Shown: one piece after another, positions 1 to 12,365 of the stretch
How positions within the stretch are numbered: position 1 is the stretch's first letter
Layout of the letters: every line of letters starts with the position of its first letter
Notes under the pieces: generated by a model
Databases searched by the model: none
What the model was told of the DNA's origin: nothing
What the model saw: only the letters and a program-made list of their open reading frames with translations
Made by a program: the position numbers and the translations under genes
Source: Rhyacophila brunnea
Taxonomy: Eukaryota > Arthropoda > Insecta > Trichoptera > Rhyacophilidae
Direction: 5' to 3'
Assembly: GCA_022495005.1 (NCBI GenBank)
Contig: JAGYXB010000973.1
Location: 1 to 64,000 of the forward strand
DNA: 64,000 nt

Positions 1-440
1 GCATGTAAGAATCTTAAGTGTAAGAATAATAGAAATGTTTTTCTTTTAGCCGTGGCATTGTCGTGTCACAAATAAGAAACAAACGGCGGCATAGCGGATC
101 AACCAAACAGACGAACACGCATCCTTAAAGCTCGCAAATTCCCCGAGAAAGCTCCCAAATTGGTTCCTCCCTTTTCACGCGACTCCTATAAAATATGTAT
201 GTACAAAGTTCGTTTGTTGCCAGCGCTATGCGGGTATACGTAAAGAAAACATTTTCGTTATAAACAGGTGATTGTGTGCTCCGCGAATAAAATTTCCCGC
301 ACCTATGACCGATGATTAAATATCGTGATAATTAATCACTTTAGTATAAGACGTGTGTATTTTTTTTTATAATCCATTTTATTAACCTTGCCTATACTGT
401 GATGTCAAATCATCTTGCACGCCATGTTCTTATATATGTG
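1..440. other. non-coding, no feature seen
   Basis: AT-rich sequence without a convincing reading frame or splice-bounded exon. Positions 100-180 are somewhat more GC-rich, but no gene signal could be supported. Confidence 0.5.
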
Positions 441-1888
441 GTATTCGATGTGTGGGTTATGGTGTCGAGGATGATGATGACGAAGTCGAAGATGTATGCA
501 GGAGCGACTTTTATTTCCAGCGTAACGGTCGGTACGATAGTATAAATACAATGACAGTACATATATTATGTACTGAGATAGTTACGAGCTAGGTACTTAG
601 ATTCGAGTGACATTTTGATAAATCAGTAATCGTAATTTATACAGTCGAAAGTAATACCTAAACATTATACTCCAGTACATAATAATTATATTGAAGGAGT
701 CAGCGGTTTAAATATGTGCAGCTGTGAATTTTGTTTATTATTACAGTCGTAATATAATATGATACTATGGGAAAGGATATAAGACTAATTTTCCAATGCC
801 ATACCGTATTAAATATCGCCAATCAATCTGCTGACACAGATAAACAGTTGTTTACCGGTATATGAGTCGCTGGGAATGTATTATTGCGGTCGAATAATTT
901 GATACATTAAAAATAGATATTTGATCAATAATATACTGACAGCTACATATATCTATATTTAATTAATATATTATTCTATTCAGTGTACGTATTTATTAAT
1001 ATTTTAATATGGCTGTTATGTTTTCGGCATCAGAAATCCTTATCAATGGACCCCGATCCTCCACGTGGTCCACTGGAAGGTGTATATCAGTAATAATAAG
1101 ACTCGATAGATATTAATTGTCAGAGATTTGTATTCGTCAATTCTCAATTTACAGTTACATGGTGTAAAAATAAATGGGAAAAAACTCAGGAGAGTTCGAT
1201 CTGCAGTGAAACAACTCGATGAGCAGAGCTGAGTTAAGTTTGAACAAGTTGAACGATCCACGTTGAATGATATAAGAATCATTTACAATTAATAGTATAA
1301 AATAAATATGAAATAGTAAGTAAGTAATATTATAAGTGACGCTTAGTTCATGTAAAAGGGTATATATGTGTGTAGTAATACAGCTAGATAGGGTGGATAA
1401 ATTGGGGTTGATCAATAATATAATATTAAGTAGGTAAATTTCAATAGTCGAAATCACACCGATCGAATATTCTTAGCAATGGTATATAATTAGTAACTTA
1501 GGGTGCCGATGAATTAAACAAAAGACAATTTATTGTCATTGGGGAGATATCATAGAGAGGGGAGTTATTGATACATAACATATTAAATATAATTCAGAGA
1601 GGCTATACCCTAATACACTAAATTTTGATGCAGGGTTTTGAAAATGTGAGTGACCCACGAAAATGAAACAAACATTATAGACGTGCAATAGTGTGTGTTG
1701 CAACTTTAAAATACACCAATATTGAATAAGCATCGGTGCATAAAACGAGAGCAGTTGTCAGAACGAAGGAAAAGTTTAGAATGACATATTTTTGACATGT
1801 GTTTAAGTTTATATCATATTCTTCCACATTCAAGATCGGTTGCTTGTTACTCCACACCCGTTAGGTATTTAAGTTCCCATTAATTCTG
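441..1888 (+). repeat. 1.4-kb duplicated sequence, copy 1
   Basis: This segment recurs in the same orientation at 6285-7475. Matching blocks include the start (CGATGTGTGGGTT), a block around 575-615 (GATAGTTACGAGCTAGGTAC), the region 715-900, and 1685-1885 ending near the sequence CAGTTCCCATT. Copy 2 lacks most of 960-1600 and has gained a SINE. No coding potential is visible in either copy. It could be an uncharacterised non-autonomous element or a local segmental duplication. The boundaries are estimated by eye. Confidence 0.7.
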
Positions 1889-3823
1889 TGTTCCCTAATT
1901 ATAATATTATTAATTACATCGTTACGGTGTAAGACAAGGTTAGAGTTGTAAACTATATACTGCTATATAATATAGGTTAAAAGCAAAAGAGGTTCTTTCC
2001 ATCGCTTACACATTGAGATATATGCATACAAATAATGATGCAATTTTAACCCTTAAATGCATGATGGCAATTCTTTAATTTATATATTACTTTATAATCA
2101 CTCACATTTAATGTTTAATATTATTATACATTGACAGTGGCACCTGTGAAACTATAACTATTTAGTCAGCACATTTATTTGTCAACTGCAGAGATCTGCA
2201 AATTTTTAAATAAATTTCATTCACAACAAAAAAAATACAAAGAATAATACAGTTTGTTGCTAAAAGGCGACACCATGCAATTATGGTTTAATGAATTTTT
2301 AGCTAAATTGCTATCCAATAGTGCTAGTCCAATTTGAGTATTTTTAAGAGCTATTTTGATTTTTACACAGTCATTCGGAATTTATTTTTTAAAGAATTCT
2401 TACAAATTGAATCTACAGGTACATCATAGTACTAAATGAGAAAAATTGTTAACAATATAATACTGTGTAGATTACTGACATATTAACGGGTTAACATAAA
2501 CGGTTAATGAGGTCAGCAATTTGTAGGAAACATAGCGACATTAAACCTTTTTTTTTGTTATTTACAACAAACCTATTGACAGTGTGACTCAATATAAATA
2601 TTTTGAAACATTGGTCAATGAGAAATTGGGGCAGAATCTTTTATTTTCACGTCATCCACATCATCATATATTTTAACCATTCTTTGAATCGTTGAACTGA
2701 TTGAAGATTTCTTGGAAAGAAGTGCCATATAAACATAGATAAATGTTCACCTGGCCAAGACTCTGGTTTTCCTTGTCTCTCTTCATGGTGTTGAAACTAC
2801 TTGGGCCATAAAATAAAAATAAAGTAATAAGAGAATTTTTTTAGACGTGATCTTGGAGTTGCATGTTAATGCTATTATGGATAGCGAGGAAGATAAATTT
2901 CATCATGATACTTTCTACACTTTGTTGCCAGAGATTTCTGAAAATTTAATTTAAAGTTTTTAGCAGCCATAAGGCTAAATAATAATTTGTAAGTGAGGGG
3001 TTGACAGGGAAAAGAATGCTACACATATACGATGGTCCGACTAAGTTAAATATGCTTAAGGTTTCTTAACACCTTCAGTTATGTATATGGTGGAATGACA
3101 GGGACATTTTAGATATTATATTACTCCTATGACATTAAAAAAATAAAGATGATTCTCAGTAGCCAGAATTACTGACAAAAAATGGCAAATAGTGTTCAAT
3201 CATTCAATAAAATTAACATTTTCGTTGTCAATTAATAATGTCACGTTATTAAATTACTTCTGTAACGCTATTTGACGTTACAAGATAAAACGATTTTTTT
3301 AGGACAGTATGATAAAGGTTAACTACGGAGTTTGGATATTTAGTTATTCTATAATCGAGTTTCTTAACGTTTTTTGTTATAAAGGGGGAGTAAAAGGTGG
3401 GCAATGCTACATTTATAAAAGGTATTAAGCAATTGACCTTTTTTTGGCCTTGCGATAATATATTATTTCGGGTCATTAGTCTTTAAATACTTTACGCATT
3501 AAAATCATATAGCAAGTTTGCTGTAGTAATATGCCAACTATTGAAACGAATTTAGCCAATATTACAGTTTCATAATGTTTCGATACTAGTATTATATAAA
3601 TTGAAAATCCATAAAGCTTAATCCTAGCTGAAAGTTCATTAAATATTTTGATAAATGGTAAAACTAAGCTTTTAACTATTTCCAAGTAAAAACTTTAAAT
3701 TTGTTATTCATCGGCTGGAGTCAAATATTTGTATTTAAATACAAAACTGAATATTATTTTAAATGAGTTAAATTATAATTATTATATAGCTATAGAAGTT
3801 CGAGTAAGTTACGATATAAAATA
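1889..3823. other. non-coding, no feature seen
   Basis: Very AT-rich stretch with only short, low-complexity open frames on either strand. No splice-bounded exon or recognised repeat family was identified. Confidence 0.4.
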
Positions 3824-4095
3824 TTGGAGAGATCCATGACGTCGGTTAGTAATTAAAATAGTAGGTACCTACTTTGATTTAATAAACAAAAACCGATTGC
3901 CAATAGTAGCTTGATTTGGAAGAGCGCCGATTAGCAGGTATTATTAAAGAGCAATAGTTAAAAATTGTCATAATCGATATGTCACCTAGTAGCATTGTGG
4001 ACAATGCGCACGGTACGTAAACCCAAGAGATGCAGGTTCTTTCTTCAAACTTCAGGAACTTTTTTCAAAAAGATTTTTTCTATTGGCTATAATAT
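3824..4095 (+). repeat. tRNA-related repeat family S3, degenerate copy
   Basis: Shares GACGTCrGTTAGTAATTAAA, a CCGATwGCCAATAGTAG block and a GATTTTTTCTATTGGyTAT end with 13190-13445, and in reverse with copies at 54.4, 55.8, 61.8 and 63.1 kb. In better copies the family contains a pol III B-box-like sequence. Here that part is decayed. Confidence 0.6.
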
Positions 4096-4249
4096 ATTAA
4101 TACATCGCTTCAAATATGGGTATTTTCCACTTACGTGAGAATAAGTTTAAATAGAAATTGATACTTACAATACAAATTCTTAAAATAGAGTGTACTTTGC
4201 TCATTTTTTTTAGAAATATTAATAACAATGTCCTTGCTTTTTCATACAA

Positions 4250-4392
4250 GGTGGTTGTTAGTAATTTTGAACTATCACAAACACCCAGGCTTTGAGAAAA
4301 ACACATAAATATTGTGTCCTCACCGGGAATCGCACCCAGAACTCTCGGGTGGAAGGCCAGCGCTTTACGCACTACACCACGAGAGCCGCCTG
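4250..4392 (-). repeat. tRNA-derived SINE, family S1
   Basis: On the minus strand the sequence reads like a tRNA with an internal promoter: an A-box-like TGGTGTAGTGCGTAAAGCG, an anticodon-like CTTCCACC (TCC, glycine-type) and a B-box-like GGTGCGATTCCCGG. A short AT-rich body follows (ATTTATGTGTTTTTCTC). Related minus-strand copies lie at 15420-15575, 24455-24572 and 46196-46275. No acceptor-stem pairing fit for a working tRNA is seen, so it is called a SINE. Confidence 0.7.
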
Positions 4393-5289
4393 TACTTTGC
4401 TTATTAGGAGGACATTAATGTTGTAAACGTCTTCAATCTGTAGTTTGTTGTGTTTACTGTATGTTACTCATTTTGAATTTACTATAATAAAGGTATGTCT
4501 ATCAAAATTTACTTTTTGTATTTAGAACAAAAATTGAATATAAACATTATGTTTTTAAATTCCGGAAATGATTATATTAACCAATAAAAAACCGAATAAC
4601 TTCTAAAATTCCGTGTATTTGCAATGTAAAACAAACAAAAGAACGCCACCGTCAAAATCGTTTATCCATTACGTTTTAATTACGTCCATTAAAACGAGGC
4701 ATAAATAGCACAGGCCGTACCACCCCTTAGTAAATGGAGGCCTCGAAAGATACCATTCTACACGATACGCCCTTTTCGCATAGTCAAGCCTTGCGAGTCT
4801 GTTAGGCCCTGTTAGGGGCATAAAATTCAAATTTGTCCCCAGAACAAAAAAATGCTGTGTTTTAGATTCTTATAGCCATATTACATGGAAAGATACGATT
4901 TCAACTGTGAGCGATGAAAGTATACTAATATTTATATTTATTTAAAAATTATCCTCATCAATGGCAATCAATAGAGCGGGTCAACAATGCGTCGCTGTAG
5001 GATTGGTTTGTCGAATAGACCAAATGTCAAATATTCAGGAGACGAAAAACAAATTTCATTATCCTATATTTCAATACATGGAGGTATTTAAATTGTTGTT
5101 TTTATAGCATAATATCAATTCTGTATTCGATTACAAAGTAATTTAAAGAAAAGGATGGTTTTGGTCTATTTAGGTACAAAAAATCATTTTGCATTAAAAG
5201 GTTGATTTCGACAAAAACGGATATTCGACAAACCAATCTATAGCGATGAATGGTCAATTGAACGGTGGTATATTATGAAACCTCGCTAT
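4393..5289. other. non-coding, no feature seen
   Basis: AT-rich sequence without a supported exon or repeat. It runs up to the LINE remnant that starts near 5290. Confidence 0.4.
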
Positions 5290-5640
5290 CCGAATGGGTA
5301 TGGCTGGAGCAACATTCAACTGTATGCGGAGTGTCTGGGATTCACGATTGTACTCGGTCAAAACCAAATGCGGCCTATTCGACGCTTGCATTCTGATGGT
5401 GCTTTATTTACTTTACCAAGGCTTACCTTACGAAGGCTCAGTTCAACCGTATATTGAGATTCGAAAACAGGAGTAACGAGGAGATAAGAGAACGCACCAA
5501 GCAGCCTCCATCATGCTGATAGTAAAGAGACGACGTTGGACCTGGTTCGGCCACGTGCTGCGAATGCCAAAAGAGAACCTCAACCCGGCTTGCCTGTTTT
5601 TCAAACCGACCGGATTCCGGCGTCCTGGAAGGTCGCTAAA
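5290..5640 (+). mobile_element. RTE-like LINE fragment, C-terminal part of ORF2
   Basis: The plus strand encodes, in two frames, the end of a non-LTR retrotransposon polyprotein. At 5350-5420 one frame gives SVKTKCGLFDACILMVLY, resembling the 'LKTKxRxxEACVLPVLLYG' segment after the reverse transcriptase. At 5535-5640 another frame gives RRRWTWFGHVLRMPKENL followed by a GFRRPGRS segment, the usual 'RRWxWxGHVLR ... GxRxxGRP' tail. Frameshifts and a following stop show it is dead. The family call rests on these motifs as I know them; the exact clade (RTE versus a related LINE) is uncertain. Confidence 0.75.
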
Positions 5641-6284
5641 TGTTGATTGTTAATGTGTCAGATGTTATTTTAAATCAGTGTAGGTATGCTCACATGACTT
5701 CGTGACCTCTATGGATCTGAGTCATCTCAAAACACAGCCCCTTATGCACCCTAACGTCTCGTGCTGCTGAAATTGAAGATCAAAACTTTTGGGTCAACTC
5801 CTCTGTCAAAAAGTTTAAGTATCGTGAGTTCCATTCGTTGTTCACCATATCTGAAATTGTAATTTGTCATACATAAACGTGACTTTTTAATTTAAAAAAA
5901 ATGGTTTATATAGTTGGAGTGTAGTTGGGTAGAGTGTTGTTAGATCTTTAGGTGTAACATGTCCTTTAAATTCTTGGATTCTTGTTATAAACCTTTGTAT
6001 AATCAGAATGCAGAGAAGTTTCACTATGAAGCTCCCGTCTTTTCTTCTTCGTTTTTTGTTTGTTTGTTTGGTAAACACTCGGCAGTTATTTTGTAGTAAT
6101 TCAATAGGCACTCCAGCTGGCAGGTGTTTCTGTTTTTCTTCAGCGCGAGTTTTTCGCGAAATGTAATTTGTATTTTTAAGCTGCGAGTAAAATTCTTGTA
6201 TATACACATTCTTTAAAACTTAGGTTCTTTTATTTTAAAAATAAAATAATGTTATTATAGTCTAAATAATACTGTTGGGTCACT
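5641..6284. other. non-coding, no feature seen
   Basis: Mixed AT-rich sequence with a 106-residue open frame on the minus strand (5887-6207) that has no recognisable domain and biased composition. It was not accepted as a gene. Confidence 0.4.
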
Positions 6285-7475
6285 ACTGTGGTGTTCGATG
6301 TGTGGGTTGATGATGATGTTAATGAAGTCTACGATGTAGCAGGGTGAAATTTATTAGCAGCGTATCGGTACAATAGTATATTATACAATGATAGTACATA
6401 TAATCTACTGAGATAGTTACGAGCTAGGTACTTGGATTCGAGTGACATTTAGATAAATTATTCTTCGTTATTTATACAATAAAAAGTAACACATTAACAT
6501 TAAATTCTTGTACATAATCATATTGGACTAATTATAGAGTCAGCGTTTTAAATCGAGTAGCGAAATGAAATATTATTTATTATTACAGTCGTAAGAAAAT
6601 ATGATACCATGAAAAATGATTATTCGGCTAATACACCGTAATGATATAATGTGCTGTGATATGATGTAATAATATACCGTATCTAATATTGCCAATCAAC
6701 TTGCTGATCTAGCCAAGAGTTGTTTGCTGAAAATTGATTCGCAGGGAATATATTACTGCAGAGTAATTTGATACATTAAACAATAGATATCTGATCGCTA
6801 TTAATATGCAGCTATAATACAAAACTATGAAATATTCCTGTATGCAAGTTTATTCATATGTTGGCCAAATCACAAAATATCCACTATCGGTTTTAGACAC
6901 GTCCACAGAACAGATAAGAAATATAATTCCGATAGGCTTTAATACCAATACAGTTAATTAGGCCGCGCGGCTTCAGCGTTGGCCTTACCGTCGTGGGTCC
7001 CGGGTTCAAATCCTGGGAGCAAGTACATAATATATTGTTTTTCAATTTATGTATGAGTCAGAGTATCAACCTAATAGGTTGAGCAAGTGGCTGACATCCA
7101 TTTCTCGTGAAAATAAAATCTGTTAATACAAACCTCCATGCTGTGGACGCCCATATTATGATCTTATTAGGATCAGACATGGTCAGGAAAAAATAACTCC
7201 AAGTCCACAGAACAGATAATAAAAATTACGATAGGCTATAATACCAATACAGTAAATTTTGAATGTGTGAGTGTCCTACGAAAATGAACTACGCATTATA
7301 GACGTGCAATATTGTGCGTAATACACCAATATTAAATAAACCGAGAGCAGTTGTCAGTATTCGACGTATGAAGTATTCTTGACACGTGTTTAAATTTATC
7401 CCGTATTATTCCTTACTCGAGATCGGTTTCCTGCTTCTCCTTACCCGCTAGGTAATTCAGTTCCCATTATTTCTG
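6285..7475 (+). repeat. 1.4-kb duplicated sequence, copy 2 (interrupted)
   Basis: Direct repeat of 441-1888. It lacks the counterpart of about 960-1600 and is interrupted by a family S2 SINE at 6961-7200. The sequence on both sides of the SINE (about 6901-6960 and 7202-7258) is the same block duplicated, whereas copy 1 has only one version of it. Confidence 0.7.
6961..7200 (+). repeat. tRNA-derived SINE, family S2
   Basis: Starts with a tRNA-like head with an A-box region (GCGGCTTCAGCGTTGGCC) and a B-box GGTTCAAATCC near 7003-7013. Then comes a body with ATTGTTTTTCAAT, GAGTCAGAGTAT, TTGAGCAAGTGGCTGACATC and a tail with a GATCyTATTAGGATCrGACnTGGTC palindromic motif. Copies: 7655-7860 (+), 25428-25665 (-), 57168-57415 (+). 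It is flanked by an unusually long direct duplication. Confidence 0.8.
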
Positions 7476-7654
7476 AGTTACTTGTCCGAGTCATTTAGAG
7501 CTTCAGATGACCCCTTGCAAATATGTTGCTTTTGCGATATCTGACTGCCATTGTATGTTAAAAAAGACATTATATTTGTCTGTTGTCTGTAACTTAGAGA
7601 AAAAAAAGCGAGAGATCGAGAGAGAGAGAGAGAAGAAGAAATATTAAAAGGACT

Positions 7655-7860
7655 CACGATTGGCGTTTCGTGTCGGCTTATAATGTAGTGGGTCCCAGGT
7701 AAGAATCCTGGGTCTGGCAAATACACATATTGTTTTTCAAATTGAGTTTGGAGTCAGAGTACGAGCCTGATAGATTGAGCAAGCGCCAATATCAATTTCT
7801 CGTAAAAACAAAAACTGTTAATATAAACCTCCACTCTGTGGAGGCCCATAATTTATCCAG
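7655..7860 (+). repeat. tRNA-derived SINE, family S2, second copy
   Basis: Same tail body as 6961-7200 (CAAATACACATATTG, GAGTCAGAGTA, CTCTGTGGAGGCCCATA). The head is decayed: a GTGGGTCCCAGGTAAGAATCC B-box-like segment near 7687-7707 and a poor A box. A purine-rich GAGA run at about 7612-7635 lies just upstream. Confidence 0.7.
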
Positions 7861-8097
7861 TGACTTCTAGGTCTACTTTGCTGACGTTTTCTACCTATTG
7901 GGTACCACTGGATGACTAGATTTGTCTAACGATTGTCCTTTCTTTAAGCTATGTATCCAGCTCATTTCCATTTGAGGTTTTTAGCAAACTCTGTTACACC
8001 CTTGTCTGTTTTCTTTTCCACTCATTTCTCTTCATACCACGTTGTACTACTCTAAGTTTCTGGATCTCTCTTTTAATTAGGGTACATGTGTTCTAAC

Positions 8098-8255
8098 TAG
8101 TATAGTTAAGTTTAGGGAGGGTTTATTAGAATTTTAAAAACTAGCCAGTACCATCTGTAAATAGTATTCTTAGTTTAATAAAAACAAAAAAGTATGACTG
8201 AAAAAGTTTAGTGTGCCCTTTTTATATCGGATCTTAACAGCCAACCTCCACCCTT
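8098..8255 (-). repeat. solitary end of long-TIR element M1
   Basis: Ends in CCTCCACCCTTTGCCATTG (8241-8259 region). Internal blocks are shared with 22775-22935, 45425-45595, 46523-46685, 52340-52476, 54830-54925 and 63813-64000: GTTTAGTGTGC, TCGGATCTTAACAG, and TTTTAAAAACTAGCCAGTACCATC. On the other strand the family end reads CAGTGGCGAAGGGTGGAGG. No matching opposite end is seen nearby. Confidence 0.6.
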
Positions 8256-8259
8256 TGCC

Positions 8260-9565
8260 ATTGAATTCAACATAACTACGCGTGAATTTGAGCCTCCTGA
8301 CTTTGAGAAGGCTTTTCTCACTATTGTACTAATAATTTAAGGTATTATAGGTAAGGTTAATTCAATGATAAAGTTCTTTGCTGTGTTAGTAAACTTCTTG
8401 TTAAGAAAGTTTAATATAAAGACTTTGCACTACTGCATTGAATATTAAATAAAGGGTGGTTTTAAGACAGGCAAATCCAGCTTTTAAAGAGAAAACTCCC
8501 ATTAATCTCCATAGTAAATGAACGTAATTAGACAAATTCCATCAGTTAATCTTTAAGAAAAAACCAACGAGTAAATAACTCTTTGAAATATTAACGTTTT
8601 AAAATTATAAGAATGTACGAAAGTAAATAATTAACTGTTATACTAAATGAGCAGAAAATGTATTACAGCTACAGTGACGTCCTGTTGGGGTCGGCAAGTT
8701 ATGTATTGCATAGGGGTGGAACATTTAATATATTAAGGTAGTTGGGTTCATTTTTTCAATACATTTTTTAAAATTTTATAGTACTACTCTTAAGTAGTAC
8801 TCTTTTTTATGGTTTTACCGAGGCTTTGACTACGACTCGCTGTTATATCGCCTCCTTTCTTCTGAAAGGGGATCCGCCGATCAGCTCCTTACTCCCATTC
8901 TGTTAAAGAACTTTACAATTCTACCAAGCTCTTCCGTCTTACCCACTGCCAGGGCACTTTTCAATTCGCCGATATTCTCTAAGATATCCGCAATTCGCAG
9001 CTGTACTCTGTGTCATTAATCGTGTATTGTACAATGTCCTCCAAAACATCACAATATCGCAGAACTGCGAATCACTTCTTCTCATGAAGACTAAAATCTT
9101 TTACCCATTGTGTGACCTGTTCTTAGCGTAAGTATTAGGTTAAGCGTTAAGCTCATTTCTCTTCAAAGGAGACTCTGATCTGTTTTCAAATTCGGCAAAA
9201 ATAGCTCTTCCACCATGAGTGTAAACAAGGTTTAATATACATTTTAGAGATATAATAATTATATTGTAATATTACATTGTAAGAAAGAATTTTGGAGAAT
9301 AATTTGATATTTGGAAAAATAAAGATTTTTTTTGCCATTTTAATTTCAGTAAGATTGACATTTTATACCATTAATATTTTAATTTTCTTATTGTAATTAA
9401 ACATATTAATTATATTAATTATAATAAAAAATAAATTGCATTGAAAAAAAATCAACCTATTAGTTTGGTATAATATGCGACGTTGTATTATAAAAAAAAC
9501 GCATTACGTTTCGTGATGTCATATTCTTATCAAAATGTTCCTAATTTAAAATTATTAAACAAACA
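8260..9565. other. non-coding, no feature seen
   Basis: AT-rich, with a moderately GC-richer patch at 8830-9010. No exon or repeat could be supported. Confidence 0.35.
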
Positions 9566-10026
9566 TATCGTGGGTTACTGCCAAAAGTTGGTAAGTCGAT
9601 AATTTAGGTATTAAGAGTTATTAACGGATTATGTGTATATATCGACACCTCCTACATATAAGGCCGAAACTGCAAAATGGTACTTTTCAGTAGGACGATT
9701 TTAATAACACCACAACGTTTATTTTTAATGCCGAAATCGTAATTTTTGTTTTTTTAGATTATCATTGTTGTATTATCTTTAAAATTATTTAATGAAAAGC
9801 AATCAGGTCAGTATAGCCAAAAACGCAGTTACGGCCTTTTATGTAGGAGGTGTCGATATATATTAATTTGTATACTAGAAAAAATCAAGGTCATCCGATA
9901 TATAGAAACATGCACATAAAGAATAAATAAATTAGCATTATATCTGATTTTGTAAGGTATGTCAAATTTTAAAATTGCATTTACTTTATAACATGATTTC
10001 GAGAGTTACCAACTTTTGGCAGTTAT
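9566..10026. mobile_element. MITE M2, copy A
   Basis: Terminal inverted repeats: GTTACTGCCAAAAGTTGGTAA at the left (about 9573-9593) and its complement at the right (CCAACTTTTGGCAGTTA, about 10009-10025). The sub-terminal right region matches other copies (CATGCACATAAAG, AAATTAGCATTATA, GCATGTCAAA-like). Related ends occur at 31574, 33295, 34685, 43391 and 43805-44030. A second element (9643-9855) is inserted inside. No coding capacity. Confidence 0.75.
9643..9855. mobile_element. small TIR element nested in M2
   Basis: Starts CGACACCTCCTACATATAAG and ends with the complement (TTATGTAGGAGGTGTCG, 9839-9855), giving near-perfect inverted repeats of about 30 bp around a 150-bp AT-rich core. The flanks are ATATAT on both sides, so the target duplication is ambiguous. 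The interrupted M2 sequence is continuous in the copy at 43805-44030, which supports an insertion. Confidence 0.7.
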
Positions 10027-11644
10027 ATAAACGTACACACAAAAGTTATATAATTTCAAAGATATATAAAATATGCTAATCAATTGATCAGGTGGTCTTT
10101 TTATATCAGCCTTTCCGCCTCCTTTCGCTTTAATATTTGAACGCATTGAATTTTGACTGAGCGGTCGCACCACCCTAAAAATTGACACGCTATCTTTTGT
10201 GAGAATTACGCTCAAGAGTCTGCGGGTAACGTAACTTTTCCTGTCAGTAGAAGTCGCGACATTCAGCAGCAAGGAATAACAACTGCGAACAACAAGAAGA
10301 AGAAGACAAAACATAATAATATACTGAGAGAAAAATCTAACGATCTAACGTAGCGTCACCCACTATTTTGTTTAAAAACAAAAGTGTGCAGTCCATTTAA
10401 AGCAAAAGAGGAACCTGCAAGCCGCAATAAAAATGTACATTTTTGTAACACATTTCCACTTTTTACCCAGCCGGAAGAGTAGGTAAGGTTTTTGTGCAAT
10501 ATGCATATTCAGGTCTTTCTATGAAACCTTAATAAACTGCATGGTGCATAGAGCGTTAGTTTTGCTAGGGGTAAAAAAGTCAACCCCTAAAAATGTAATT
10601 ACCCACGTCCAAGTAATTTTAATCTCGCTACCAAAAATGCATACAGGGAATATATTTTATTATTTTTTCATTTCGCTTTAAGCCGTGTCATCGCGTTATT
10701 CCAGGACACAAATCATGCGGTAACACGCGTTGTAATTCTGTTTTTATTGTTATGGTATATTCCGGACATTCGTAGTAGAGATTGTGATTAATATGGAGAC
10801 TATGTTTCAGCGCTTTCCAACCTTTAAATTTACAATACGTATATAGTAGCGTTTGTGATTTCTTAACTATTTTCAATCATCAAGATTCGAAAATTCACAA
10901 AATCAAAAATATTCATTTCCATGAGATTCCAGAAATTTAACAAAGTCGATATCGTTTTTAGCTCTTCCAGTAAAACTTATTTTTAACCATCAGAAATCGA
11001 GACCTTTTTTTAAAAGAAAAATCAGAATTTCTTATGAAGCTTAAACCTAGTTCTAATTTCTCGATTTCTTGAGAATTTCATTGATGATTTCTCAAGAAAT
11101 GACAATTCTATAAATCTAAATAAACGAGATTTCTCGATCAACCTCTAATTAGCAGGACCTACAGAAGGTGTCACGATTTTTACAAACATGCATAATTTAG
11201 AAACTAATCACATTTTTAATTAAACACTCGCCAGGGTTACCATCTTCTAAATTTATTCCACTCCAGGATTATGATAGGGCTGGCTTCTGACAGTCTTATT
11301 ACCAGGACTTATCTGTAATTTAGCTAAAATTGATATTATTTTGTATTTTATGTTTTTGTAGATATTTGATTATATGAAATATTATCACATCGCTTTACTA
11401 ATGTTCTGCCTGTGAGCCATTTCTAAATAGATCACACTAATCTTTGATACTGGGAGAAGATGATGATTATAATATAGTATAGTCACTTGTTGATTTATTA
11501 CATGTAACGTCAGTTGGATGTCCCTCCAACCCTTGCCGGGGTTGCAGCATCATATTTTTTGTCCAATTTAAAGAATAATTATTGAACATACATAATTTTT
11601 AAAACACTTCTAAGAAAATGTATTATAACCAATAGAAAAAATCT
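10027..11644. other. non-coding, no feature seen
   Basis: Contains an open frame of about 100 residues on the minus strand (10006-10314) that overlaps the MITE end and has no recognisable domain, and CT-rich tracts at 10980-11140. Nothing here could be supported as a gene. Confidence 0.35.
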
Positions 11645-11835
11645 TTTCGAAAAAAGTAAGATGCCCCGCAGGAATCAAACCTGCATCTCTCGGGTATCGC
11701 GTCCGCCGCGCATAGACATATATGCTAAAGCTGTCATATGAATTACGACAAATTTTAACTATTGGCTCTTATAATACTCTCTGAAGCGAGCTACGATTGG
11801 CTATCGACTTTTGAATTTAAAATAATATTTTACGT
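11645..11835 (-). repeat. tRNA-related repeat family S3
   Basis: On the minus strand there is a B-box-like GGTTTGATTCCTGC (11668-11681 region) after an anticodon-like region. On the plus strand the body ATTACGACAAATTTTAACTA and the TTGGCTATCG block match the copies at 54.5 and 61.8 kb. Degenerate. Confidence 0.6.
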
Positions 11836-12259
11836 TTATAAATGTTTAGGAAAATACATAATTCAAACTTATCGCTCAATTGTCATTAGTGTGTACTTGA
11901 TCATCACTAGTGATGTCGGATTACCTTCTTATTTCCCGTAAAAAGATCTGACAAGTGTGCATGCTCCACAGCCTACCTCTTTCAAAAAGTTACCCTTCGC
12001 CACTGCTACGTTGAGGGAAGTAATGTTTATTACTAACAATCCAATCTCTCAAATCTTATTCCTTCATTACTAGTTGATACAAATATTACCCTTCCAAGTA
12101 AAACTTTGTCAACAAACTTCAACAATAGTCATGATGCAATTTAAAAAAGTAAACATTAACAAATTATTTTATTATTTAAAAGGCTGTTTTTTTTATAAGG
12201 GAAATTTTGAATATTTGAATGATTTGGTTTGTATGGACAAACCATGGTTCTGTGAATCC

Positions 12260-12365
12260 TGGTTAGGAATCACTGCAGTCTATTCAAAGGTCCCCGTAAT
12301 AAATCTGCTAGTAAAAAAACATTACATGTACATGCGAGCTAATCACGTGCAGTGATTCCACTAAT
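12260..12365. repeat. short inverted repeat
   Basis: GGAATCACTGCA (about 12266-12277) is the exact complement of TGCAGTGATTCC (about 12347-12358). The pairing extends imperfectly outwards (GGTTAG versus CTAATCC). It may be a small foldback element. No target duplication was resolved. Confidence 0.4.

Noticed and set aside
5887..6207. 106-residue minus-strand frame
   Set aside because: Biased composition, a competing frame in the same place and no domain.
10006..10314. 102-residue minus-strand frame
   Set aside because: It runs through the end of MITE M2 and has no domain.
12074..12355. 93-residue frame
   Set aside because: Low-complexity, no family, and it overlaps a short inverted repeat at its end.
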